Shown here: positions 10,421 through 19,549 of the stretch, one piece after another
Position numbering within the stretch: position 1 is the first letter of the stretch
Layout: the number at the start of each line of letters is the position of its first letter
NCBI GenBank assembly: GCA_032718475.1
Contig: JAUCBJ010001101.1
Coordinates: 1-41,737 of the forward strand
Source: Nemertoderma westbladi
Taxonomy: Eukaryota; Xenacoelomorpha; Nemertodermatida; Nemertodermatidae
DNA length: 41,737 bases
Direction: 5' to 3'
Notes under the pieces: generated by a model
What the model was told of the DNA's origin: nothing
Seen by the model: the letters and a program-made list of their open reading frames with translations, nothing else
Database searches by the model: none
Made by a program: the position numbers and the translations under genes

Positions 10421-10730
10421 TTACATGTACGCCGAACACGTTCGGCGCAGCACTAGAACTTGCGCTGGGAGCTGGCGCAGAAATGTGCTACGCCGGGCAA
10501 TGAGCCGGAAGGGTCGGCGCAGAGATGTGCTACGCCGGCGTAGCCGGCAGAGAACTGATAATGATAGAGATGCTGCGCTCGGCGCAGCAGGCGTCGAAAT
10601 ATTCCCGGCGTCGTCACTGCAGAAATTGACCCGGCGCCGGAGCAGGAATCAGCCCAGCACACCCGGTGTACATAGGCCTATTTGCCTGGCGCAGAAATCA
10701 TCCGAACCTAGCACCAGGCAGACAGTGTGA
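10421..10730. repeat. GC-rich island with a short CGCAG/GCTACGCCGG repeat
   Basis: This 300-bp island is clearly more GC-rich than its flanks. GGCGCAGAAATGTGCTACGC and GGCGCAGAGATGTGCTACGC recur about 40 bp apart, and GGCGCAG appears repeatedly. Frames are open on both strands (10425-10730 +, 10453-10662 -) but this follows from the base composition; no protein family is visible. It opens with a CGCCGAA/TTCGGCG hairpin at about 10428-10446. Confidence 0.5.
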
Positions 10731-11189
10731 CTGAGACAGCACGACAGCAGATATGCGTTCATCAGACCAACACTGCAACAGCACAGCAACACAATAACAA
10801 CTGGCCATGGCTGCATGCAGGAGGCAGAATGGGAATTCACGCTAGCTGATTGAAACTGGTCATTTATTTACGTATTTAACCTTATGCTGTTATGAAGTAG
10901 GCATGTAGGCTATCACAGTTCCAGCTATCAGCTGATCAATCAGTTTATTTATTTACATATTGCTGTATTGTACTGTATAAGATATATTTATAATATATTA
11001 TATTATTTGGATGGAGACACCGCTGTCATAGAAGCGTATAAATAAAACTGCACATAATAAAACAGGATAAAGTTGAACAGTGAATAAAACAAAAACGACT
11101 TATACACTATTGGCAATTATACACTACCGGCAATGGCACTATTGATAATGAAACAATTTATTACTGACACATAGGCCTTACAGGCTGAT
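10731..11189. other. Spacer, no gene seen
   Basis: AT-rich with a few short runs, such as TATATTTATAATATATTATATTA near 10983-11005. Nothing recognisable. Confidence 0.4.
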
Positions 11190-12100
11190 CTAGACGCTAG
11201 TGGAATGTTGTAACCATTGGAAATTGCAGTTTAATGACTCTAAGTGCAAGGTCATTCCCCAAGCAACTTTTTACACAAATGAATGGACAGACACTTTTAT
11301 CGGCAACCGAGGAACGCCATTTTGGAATTACATTTACACCAGACTTGTCCTTCACAGCTCACTGCACAAAGACTGCTGCCCGTGCCATGCGAGTCGTCCA
11401 TATAATACGAATAACTTTTACATATTTGGAAGCTCCGATGTTTACCCTCTGACCCTGTTATACAAATCCCTTGTTCGGCCTCTCCTTGAATACGACACAG
11501 TTGTTTGGTCGCCATACCTCCAACATGACACAGTATATGGATCGTCTTAAAGAAGTACAACAGCGTGTCACTCGCCTTGTCCTATCTCTGGCTGAGTTGT
11601 CATATGAAAACCGACTACTTGCACTCAAACTACCAACATTAATATATAGTAACAATGTGTTGGCAAGCTGTATTTTTCGAGGTGTTTGTTATTATACATT
11701 TATTATAGGAAGGGATTATAGGAAGGGAAGGGAACATTAATATATCGCCGTGTACTAGCCGACCTTATAACAACATACAAGTTTATCAACAGATCAACGG
11801 GATTGACAAAATTGAGCGAAGTAATTCTTTCAGTTTCGTTCCGAACTCCTCCAATACTCACAACGATGCTTTCCCTTGGTGCTGTACAAAGGATCGAACT
11901 GTAGGACTCAAAGGAGATGCAACAACTTTACAGACAGCGTTGTAAACATTTGGAATCCTTTACCATTACCGGAAAGTGTTGTTAATGCACGTAATACCCT
12001 TGGTACTCCATGGTTGAACACATTCAAAAATAGACTAGACTGCGAAATGTCCCTTAAAATGAATAGTGATACTCCTCTCCTGTGCGCCAAGTAGCAGTAG
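11190..12100 (+). pseudogene. Decayed non-LTR retrotransposon (C-terminal end of reverse transcriptase)
   Basis: Pieces in different plus frames line up, in order, with the C-terminal region found in CR1/Jockey-like LINE reverse transcriptases. They are LQFNDSKCKV (from about 11227), FGITFTPDLSFTAH, LYKSLVRPLLEYDTVVWSPY, EVQQRVTRLV, LSYENRLLALKLPTLIY, ADLITTYKFIN, VVNIWNPLPLPESVVNA and FKNRLDCEM. Several frameshifts separate them, so no functional protein remains. The catalytic YxDD region is not present; only the 3' portion was retained, as usual for 5'-truncated LINE copies. The 3' end may lie near 12755, where AACATAACATAACATAC resembles a short tandem tail. Confidence 0.75.
11648..11732. 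mobile_element. 85-bp insertion with 13-bp target duplication inside the LINE copy
   Basis: AACATTAATATAT occurs at 11635-11647 and again at 11733-11745. Removing the 85 bp between plus one repeat restores a continuous LINE reading, LPTLIY running into RRVLADLITTYKFIN, so the segment was inserted after the LINE. It ends in a purine-rich GGAAGGGAAGG-like run. The 13-bp duplication length suggests target-primed or related integration. Confidence 0.6.
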
Positions 12101-13576
12101 CGAAAGCGAAATCTTTCGGATACAACGATAGCTTTATTAAAATCTAGCTACAGTACCTATTATTTTCATTTTTTCAATCCCAAATTTTTTTGTGTTAAAT
12201 TTTATAAGTGTTTTTTTTTATGTTTAATTGTTATCCTCTTTTGAAGTTGCTTTACTTTGCACGTTTTATTTCAGCAGTAATATTTTACTTATGCGACATA
12301 CCTACGGCATACGCTACCAAATTTATGTTCCGTATAACTACTGTACGTATTTTTGTGCTGTATCCTATATATACAGTATTGTAAACGTGCCCCTTATTAA
12401 TATGTTTGCTTTTAGTACTGTATGTTGTTGAAGCCCTTGAACCTACTGTAAGTATGCTTTGCCGGTTTTTAATTTAATTTTACTGTAATTTCATTTTTTT
12501 AATAATTAATATGCACCAACTGTAAGTACCGGTACTGTAAATAAACTATAATTTTAATTATTTTACTAATTTCACCTGAATACCATTATCCGCATTTTTC
12601 TTACAATAGTACATACATACGCTTATTAGAGTACCGGTACTTTGCCAGATATGTGTTCATTTTATTTTAATCTACTGTACGTGTACGTACATATGTGCAA
12701 AAATTAATATTTTATTGTTATTCTGGCGATATTAATAAACATAACATAACATACAGCTAGTTATTATTCATTCAGACATACTGTAGCATAGAAGTATACC
12801 GGACCATAGTACGTAGTATGTAGTAAAGTAGAACGTAATTACATAAATACAAGGACTAGGCCTACTGAAGTAGTATTTAATATTCTTTCTATAATTAATA
12901 TTGTAACATTTGAGTATTTCAAAAAATGTACACTTTACTTGACAACAAAAATTTACATGCAGTGTTTCTTAAGTCAGTAAGTAGTTGTTTCGTAATGTTA
13001 CACTTTTGGAATAAAACAACAGACAAAGAAAAACAATTTGTCTTTAAGGTTTTCCGTCTCTGTATCCTTATTTTCATTTCACCCACCCACTACTTTCGTT
13101 CGTTTAAGTAACAACTTGGATTAGCACAATTTTCAAAAGTGCTACTTTACAAACAAATGCCAATACCATGAATACTTATTATTGTTATTAATGGCACGCT
13201 GTACCTGATGATTTAGTTTAACATGCAATAAATAATAACTATTAAAACCATATAGAGTGTAATATAATTAAAATATCCAAATCCTTCCCCATACTTTTAT
13301 TTTGGTATCTTATTATGACATTCTATGGAAATAAGTTTGTCGAATTTGAATACGATATCATGCAGTATTTAAATGAATACATCTCTCTTGTAGGTACCAT
13401 CAACTCAAGACAGGGGGAGGGGGGGGGGGGGTCATGGGGGATATGTTTCATTACATACATATTTCATTCATTACATACAGTATATTATATGCAGCTGCAG
13501 TATTATAGATAACAGAATAAACTACAGGTACTGTATTACAGTATTTACAGTAGAATCGTACTGTCAGTCGGGCACT
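12101..13576. other. AT-rich spacer, no gene seen
   Basis: Probably LINE 3' UTR at first, then unassigned sequence. Short frames (12228-12431, 12926-13111) have AT-driven composition and no family signature. A homopolymer run of G is at about 13411-13430. Confidence 0.45.
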
Positions 13577-13830
13577 TTGTCAATATTGATCATGTTGTCA
13601 ATATTGACATGTTCCATGTCAAAATTGACATGATGTCAATATTGACATGTTTTGATCATAAATTTTTTAAATATTGTGATTTGAAAAGTAGAAAATGTTT
13701 TTTTGTAAAGAGAATATCTATTTTAATTAAAATATTGTTGAATCCAACCAATGTATATTGTTGTTTGTAATAATTTTAATGATATGTTTTATTGCATGTC
13801 AATATTGACATCTAATGTCAATATTGACAT
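13577..13830. repeat. Cluster of TGTCAATATTGACA palindromes
   Basis: Palindromes of the form TGTCAA-WW-TTGACA, most extended to ATGTCAATATTGACAT, occur at about 13595-13611, 13615-13632, 13633-13648, 13796-13811 and 13815-13830. A variant ending TTGATCATG lies at 13577. The same core with AATT centre returns at about 15170 and 15262. Confidence 0.85.
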
Positions 13831-13879
13831 GAACGCTGGGTTCTTATGTTCATTTCAACCCCACCAAATCTATTTAGAG

Positions 13880-14705
13880 GCCTTCAAGCAGTCAAGTAGC
13901 ATCACAAATACTGAAACGAGCTGTCAAAACGCTTTAGTTAGAGACATTCTTGCTGCATTTTAAATACTGTTAAAAGAGCTTTTGAAACTATTCAGGCCTT
14001 CGCGCAGCATGTTGAATACTAAAAAAGAGCTACTAAAACTGTTCAGAGTCCTTTGTGCAGCATGATAAATGCTGAAAAGTGCAGTTGAAATTGTTCAGAG
14101 GGTATCACGTATATATCATGAGAAAAACTGAAAAGAACTGATAAAACTGCCCAGGGGCCTTCGCACAGTTTGAAAAATACATAAAAGATCTCTCAAAGCT
14201 GCTCAGAGACCTTTGTGCAGCATGATAAACGCTGAAAAAAGATTTTGAAATGAAACTATTCAGAGCTTTGTGCAGCATGATAAATGCTCAAAAGAGCTGT
14301 TGAAACTGTTCAGAGGTCTTCGAGCAGCTTGAGAAAGACTGAAAATAAGTTTTGAAACTTTCAGGCCTTCGCACAGAATGTGAAATACTGAAAAGAGTTG
14401 ATATAACTGTTCACAGAGTTCTTCATGCAGCATGATAAATGCTGAAAATAACAGTTGAAATTGTTCAGATGGCTTCGTGCAACATGAGAAAAGCTGAAAA
14501 TTGCTGTTGAAAGTTATAAAACTGTTCAAAGTCCTTCATGCAGCATAAATGCTAAAAAATAACATTTGAAGTTGTTCAGAGGGCTTTGTGCAATATGAGA
14601 ATGCTGAAAATAGCTGTTGAATCTGTTCAGATGCCTTCGTGCAGCATGATAAATGCTGAAAAGGGCTGTTGAAACTGCTAAAAGGCCTTCATGCAGCATG
14701 ATGTA
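13880..14705. repeat. Diverged tandem repeat, unit about 55 bp, about 15 copies
   Basis: The recurring words are GCAGCATGATAAATGCTGAA, then AGAGCTGTTGAAACTGTTCA and GAGGCCTTCGT, in that order at roughly 50-57-bp steps. Copies differ by many substitutions and small indels, so the array is old. The minus-strand frames over it are by-products of the periodicity. Confidence 0.85.
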
Positions 14706-14893
14706 TGTGTCTGCACCACTGTCTGCACCACTGTCTGCACCAGGTGTCTGCACCACTGTCTGCACCAGTGTCCGCACCACTGTCTACACCACTGTCTGCA
14801 CCAGTGTCGGCACCACTGTCTGCACCAGGCTGCCAGGTGTCTGCATCACTGTCTGCTCTGCACCACTGTCTGCTCTGCACCAGTGTCTGCTTA
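14701..14893. repeat. 12-bp minisatellite (GTCTGCACCACT)
   Basis: About 14-16 copies of GTCTGCACCACT and variants (GTCTGCACCAGT, GTCCGCACCACT), with some interruptions such as CAGGCTGCCAG. Because 12 is a multiple of three, several short frames stay open on both strands; they are not genes. Confidence 0.9.
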
Positions 14894-15016
14894 ACGTTTA
14901 CACCCCAAAATTAATTTGTACGACGATGGACAGATTGATTAGTCTTACTGTCTTCTGGTCTTAGCTCAATCAGTCAATGTAATACTTGGAATATTTAGCA
15001 AAGTTTGCTCCAGGCT

Positions 15017-15101
15017 TCTGCAGTATCAATTGCAGAAGCCGAACCGAACCGAAATTGCCAAACTTCGGCCCGAACCGAAGCCGAAGCTTCTGTTGAGCCC
15101 T
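15017..15101 (-). mobile_element. Possible hAT-type transposon end fragment
   Basis: On the minus strand the segment starts TAGGGCTCAACAGAAGC and runs into repeated CGGTTCGG words. This resembles the termini of hAT elements (CAGGGNTCAACA-type). No partner end was found, so this is a tentative relic. Confidence 0.25.
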
Positions 15102-15285
15102 AGTTATAGTATAGTCTACAGGGTGGCGTGGCCTACAGCCTAACCCCACACTTATGTTCTCATCATTACATGTCAATTTTGACATGTATGTCAAGTTATA
15201 GTATAGTCTACAGGGTGGCGTGGCCTACAGCCTAACCCCACACTTATGTTCTCATCATTACATGTCAATTTTGACATGTATGTCA
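15102..15285. repeat. 92-bp tandem duplication upstream of PHF12
   Basis: 15102-15193 and 15194-15285 read identically through GGTGGCGTGGCCTACAGCC, CTTATGTTCTCATCATTAC and the CATGTCAATTTTGACATG palindrome. The only difference I saw is next to the junction, where TGTCAA is followed by the second copy and TGTCAGAC leaves it. The second copy ends about 108 bp before the PHF12 start codon. Confidence 0.92.
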
Positions 15286-15393
15286 GACTGTAATAAAGTA
15301 GTTTTTGACTAGGCCTATATAGGCTGTTGGATATATATATATGTAAAAAGGGTCATTCAAGTCACCCTGTTTTACAGTTGGCCTACCGGTATA

Positions 15394-18300
15394 ATGGATG
15401 AGGTTGGAAACGATGTAATGAAGAGGATTCGTGAAATGACAGCACCGCCTATAGACCCACAGGCAAATGAAGTTCGTAATAGGAGACCCAGTCAGACTGT
15501 TGGAGCTAAAGTTATATACAAGAACTCCAAAGACAGAAAAGCTGTATGTAACGGCTGTAACGAGGGAGGGGAGTTATTGTGCTGCACACGGTGTCCGGTT
15601 GCGTACCATTTTGGTTGTTGTGACCCGCCAATCACGGAACAGGACGCCCCGTCTCTAGGGGAATGGCTTTGTAAGAAGTGCACCAGCTCTCTCCCACCCT
15701 CCGCTCGACGTCAGATGCCGGTATTTAAAGTGAAGCTGTTGGAGCCGTCGGTGGCGAAGAAACTGAAAAAAAGACCTGTTCCACCGCGGCACAGTAGGCC
15801 GACTAGGCCTATATCAAATAAAACGAAATCAAAGAGAGTTACAATGAAAGTTAAACCGACTAAAGACGATTCAAATTCTAAGAAAAAGACAACCCACAAT
15901 AAATCACCTTTGACAAATCGCGAAGGTTCTGTAAAAAAAGTTTCTAAGACATCCCCTATTTTGAATAAAAAATGTCTATCTTCCTCGGGGAAGTCCACCA
16001 GACCTCTAAGTGACAAAGGTAGCACGTCCAAGAAGGCTACATTGGTCAGCAAACATAACAAGCTGAATAAGTCCCTTTCCAGAGCGCATAGTGGTAAAAA
16101 ATCAACTAAGAGTATAAAATGTCCCTCAGTTCGCGCTTCCGTTCAGTTGAAGCGGGCTATAAAGGAGTCCGCAAAACGGCGCTCGGAGAAAAATCGCGCT
16201 ATTGTTAAAGAAAAAACTGAAAGGAAAACAAAGAAGGTAAAACCGCCCTCCACCATTCCTAATGTTTCTGTCAAGAAGTCGAATACCGGTAATACGGATT
16301 CCCTTATATCGAGTAACAGAAGTACCGGTACCGGTAGCTCTAAAACACCCAAAACTAAACGTACCGATATTGAATCGGGAGGAAAGTTTTTGAAAGAGTT
16401 GAAAGTAAATATTTTTAATGAGAAACCTGAAAATAAAAGTGATTCAGTTCCTGTCGCTATGGATTTAATATCCAATCACTCATCGTCGTCGAAGGGTCAG
16501 TCCAAGGTATCCCCTGCGTCGGTGGACAAGAATGTGATAGTCGGGGAGCGGTTGTCGATGAGGATGGCCCTGAAACAGTCGCTGAAGGAGACCAAGGAAG
16601 ATCACTGGAAGTCCGTTAGAACGAAAGTTAAAGATCCTCTATTCGGTAGGAAGATACCGCTGTTCGAGGCGGAGCCGTTGATAGATCCGCAGCTGTTAGC
16701 GAAACTCGTGTTGGAGAAACGGGCGGAAACAGGGGACCACATCGATGACGTCGAGATCGCGGATAAATTAGTTCCCAGAAGGAACAAGCGGTTGAGTTCG
16801 GATGTGGGCGCGGCCTCGTCGGATGTTCCTGCAAAACGTCGTGTTCAAAGCGAAAGCAACTTGTTCAAGGCCGATCTCGATTCCATTGTTAAAGACGTAG
16901 ATAGCGTTGTAGAGGCTGATGAAGTAAAGATGATCTCTATCAGGGAGCGTAAGTTTACTAAAGCTGCTAAGAAATCCTTTATGGGTTACCATGATAGTGA
17001 GTTAGATGCGGACAGGAAGTCGGACAGCGACGAGAGCGGGGCCACGCTGGTTCTGTCGCCGGACACGCATGTGTTGAAACCGGTGTCGGAACTGCGGCAG
17101 GAGACGCCGGTGGTTGAGTGGTTGGACGCCGAGGTTGAGGTGGATGGGTCGGTGACGGATGAGTTGGACGAGGATGTGGTGGACGAGGTTGAGGAGACCG
17201 TTGACGAGGTCATTGTGGAGGATACATCAGATCTGTTGGCGGGCGGCTGCTACTACCTACCCAGTCCACCGCCCGCGGCCTCGGAGACTACCGAAGTTGC
17301 GGAACCTTCTCCTTCCCGGATTCAGTCGACGATGGACGTTCTATTGAGAGCCGCGAGTCTGACCAACCCAACCGAGTACTCCCTGCCCGCTGGCGCGCTC
17401 TCATTGGTCAACCTTCCGTCCACGTCGATCGGCACTAAACAACCGGAGCCGCGCCGCACCATCGAACCAATCAACGGCGTCGTCCCTCAGCCGCCGCGGT
17501 TCTGCTTCGTCTGCAGCGCCACCTGCCGTCTCGCTGCGCTCATTGAGTGCGACTTCTGCCCGCTGGTCTACCACCTGGACTGCCTGACCCCCCCGCTGAC
17601 CGTGCCGCCGGTGGGCCAGTGGCTGTGCCCCGCCCATCCCGACCACGGGGTTCCTGAGGCCACCTCGATCCGCTACTCCGAGCGGCTCAAGGCCCATTCC
17701 AGTCTGCGGGAACCCGTCGACCAACACGCCGTCAAACTCAGTTTCATTAAGCAGGCGGCGCGCGCCGCGCAGCACTGGCCCCCTCACGGCGCCACCCAGT
17801 TCGTGGCGCGCCGGCGCACCTCGGTGCCCCCCGCAGTGGCGGCCATGTACGAGCGCCCCCTGCCCCCCACGACGGCCCCCTCGGGGGGGTCGGAGCCTTC
17901 CGCGTATCGCAACGCGCTACTCACGGACGACGAGACGTCCTGGTTGCGATCCGTTATACAGATACAGTCGGAGTTCGTCCGCTCGGAATCCCGGGAGGCG
18001 TTGCAGCGGGTCCTACCGGGTGCGAGTCGGGCCAGCGAGTGCGAGGAGACTCGAGATGATCCGGACGGCAAGAAGTACCCGACGAGGAAGAAAGTGATGA
18101 CGGCCAAGATGTTGGAGCATCGAGCGACGTTGAAACAACGATCCGCAGTGGCGCAGTCGCCGCCGAGGAAGGCGGTTAACGTAGTGGCGCCGTTGCCGCA
18201 GTCGGCAAGCCGCGCCACCCCGACCGACAGACAACGTCGGGTCACCCTGGACGAGGCCCGGAGGTTTCTCGAGGAACTCAACCTACAGATGGACACGACT

Positions 18301-18936
18301 CGTCTTCCCGATATTTATTCATTAGACCCGGGGATTCGGGATTTATTGGCGATGCAGCGACTGCGACAGATGTTCCCGTTAGCGGCGAGACCTGCCAGCG
18401 CCGAGGAACCACTCCAGCCACCAGATACCCCGCTCGGTAGGGCGGTACTCGTTCACACCGACGGCACTCGCTTCTCTATGACGTCATCCACGCTGGCTAT
18501 CGGGAACTCGGATGAGTCGGATGTTAACCTGTCCGGAATCTCCGGTTGCAACCGAGTCTCCCCGGAACACGCCGTTATTGTCTACGATAAACACTCCAAC
18601 TCATTCGAGTTGATCAACTACAGTGAGTTCGGTACCGTGGTAGACAGTGTCGCCTACGCGTGCGGTCTGCCGTCCCGTTGCGGTCCCGTCTTGGGTGACA
18701 CCACTAGCGGGGGCTACTGGAAACCAATAGTAAACCCGCAGGGCGTTGCTTGTGGTTGCGGAGACTCAGATATTCCAGGGATGGGTTGGGAGGGGCCCGC
18801 GAATCTACGCAACGGGAGTCGCATTCTTATTGGCTGCCACAGTCTGCAGTTCGTACCCTCCGTGGGTGGGAGCAGTGTGAGCGGTAGCCAATCACATACA
18901 GTTGTGTCAAACAATACGATTGGAAATAGTAATTGA
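15394..18936 (+). CDS. PHF12: PHD finger protein 12 (Pf1) ortholog
   Basis: An 1180-residue frame from ATG 15394 to TGA. Domain order matches PHF12. PHD1 has ligands C52, C55, C64, C67, H72, C75, C93, C96. A helix STMDVLLRAASLTNPTEYSL (from residue 645) corresponds to the Sin3/MRG15-binding segment of human PHF12. PHD2 follows with C704, C707, C719, C722, H727, C730, C745, H748. The C-terminal FHA domain (about 1017-1165) carries SPEHAVIVYDKHSNSFELIN and GWEG, and has an internal loop. PHF12 is a nuclear subunit of Sin3-HDAC/MRG15 repressor complexes. It is longer than the human protein (about 1000 residues) because a Lys/Ser-rich linker (about 105-580) and an acidic patch (about 588-615) separate the helix from PHD1. 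The coding region has no intron. A CCCTGTTTTACAG acceptor-like sequence 18 bp before the ATG suggests an intron in the 5' UTR. The 3' half is GC-richer than the 5' half. Confidence 0.93.
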   Translation: MDEVGNDVMKRIREMTAPPIDPQANEVRNRRPSQTVGAKVIYKNSKDRKAVCNGCNEGGELLCCTRCPVAYHFGCCDPPITEQDAPSLGEWLCKKCTSSLPPSARRQMPVFKVKLLEPSVAKKLKKRPVPPRHSRPTRPISNKTKSKRVTMKVKPTKDDSNSKKKTTHNKSPLTNREGSVKKVSKTSPILNKKCLSSSGKSTRPLSDKGSTSKKATLVSKHNKLNKSLSRAHSGKKSTKSIKCPSVRASVQLKRAIKESAKRRSEKNRAIVKEKTERKTKKVKPPSTIPNVSVKKSNTGNTDSLISSNRSTGTGSSKTPKTKRTDIESGGKFLKELKVNIFNEKPENKSDSVPVAMDLISNHSSSSKGQSKVSPASVDKNVIVGERLSMRMALKQSLKETKEDHWKSVRTKVKDPLFGRKIPLFEAEPLIDPQLLAKLVLEKRAETGDHIDDVEIADKLVPRRNKRLSSDVGAASSDVPAKRRVQSESNLFKADLDSIVKDVDSVVEADEVKMISIRERKFTKAAKKSFMGYHDSELDADRKSDSDESGATLVLSPDTHVLKPVSELRQETPVVEWLDAEVEVDGSVTDELDEDVVDEVEETVDEVIVEDTSDLLAGGCYYLPSPPPAASETTEVAEPSPSRIQSTMDVLLRAASLTNPTEYSLPAGALSLVNLPSTSIGTKQPEPRRTIEPINGVVPQPPRFCFVCSATCRLAALIECDFCPLVYHLDCLTPPLTVPPVGQWLCPAHPDHGVPEATSIRYSERLKAHSSLREPVDQHAVKLSFIKQAARAAQHWPPHGATQFVARRRTSVPPAVAAMYERPLPPTTAPSGGSEPSAYRNALLTDDETSWLRSVIQIQSEFVRSESREALQRVLPGASRASECEETRDDPDGKKYPTRKKVMTAKMLEHRATLKQRSAVAQSPPRKAVNVVAPLPQSASRATPTDRQRRVTLDEARRFLEELNLQMDTTRLPDIYSLDPGIRDLLAMQRLRQMFPLAARPASAEEPLQPPDTPLGRAVLVHTDGTRFSMTSSTLAIGNSDESDVNLSGISGCNRVSPEHAVIVYDKHSNSFELINYSEFGTVVDSVAYACGLPSRCGPVLGDTTSGGYWKPIVNPQGVACGCGDSDIPGMGWEGPANLRNGSRILIGCHSLQFVPSVGGSSVSGSQSHTVVSNNTIGNSN

Positions 18937-19369
18937 GGGTCTTATATGATAAACCATTTATTAGGTGAATTGTTATTTAATTGAACTTCTATGACGTTGA
19001 ATTGATTGCCTTCTGGAGGGTTCCTTCGCCTTGGCGTTTGCTCCGCCGAGTTTGGGAAAAAAAGTAAATAATAGGGCTGGTTGTCCGAAGTTGAACTTAA
19101 TAATCAATTGAAACAAACGAACATTATTAAGTCATATCTATTGTATTTCAATTAGTTATTACTTACTTATTTATCGGTTATATTGTTTACCTCCTTCTGT
19201 TATCGTTTTGTTGTTATTAGATTTAAATGCAATATTATTATCTATTGTTATTATTATTATACGAGTTAGGTTTGATTTTTTAGTGCGATGAAGCGACCTA
19301 CGCCAAGCTTATTATTATATAATACCAAAAGTACTTTTGTATTAAAGATTTAAGTATTTTAAGTGTTTT

Positions 19370-19486
19370 AATAAATTAATGTGTTTAGAATTTAGTTATA
19401 TTATTGTTTTTATTACATCAACGGCCATACAACTTCTGATGTCAAACCAACGGAGTAATTTGTACGTATTTTATTCTTAAAATAAA
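19370..19486 (+). terminator. Candidate PHF12 polyadenylation signals
   Basis: AATAAA occurs at 19370-19375 and 19481-19486, 434 and 545 bp after the PHF12 stop in AT-rich 3' UTR-like sequence. The second is just before the start of the 30-bp array at 19550. No genomic poly(A) tract follows, which argues against PHF12 being a recent retrocopy. Confidence 0.4.
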
Positions 19487-19549
19487 GTTTGGCAGCCTTC
19501 CAACTAACTGAGAGTAATCCTATGATTGGTTTATTCATTTCATTGGCTT

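Noticed and set aside
10425-10730. 101-codon Arg-rich frame
   Set aside because: Composition reflects the GC-rich repeat; the opposite strand is open as well.
13943-14529. Short frames on both strands over the ~55-bp repeats and the nearby palindromes
   Set aside because: No conserved motifs; the pattern follows the DNA repeat.
14653-14964. Cys/His-rich frames over the GTCTGCACCACT repeat
   Set aside because: Products of a 12-bp repeat; no zinc-finger spacing and no flanking coding sequence.
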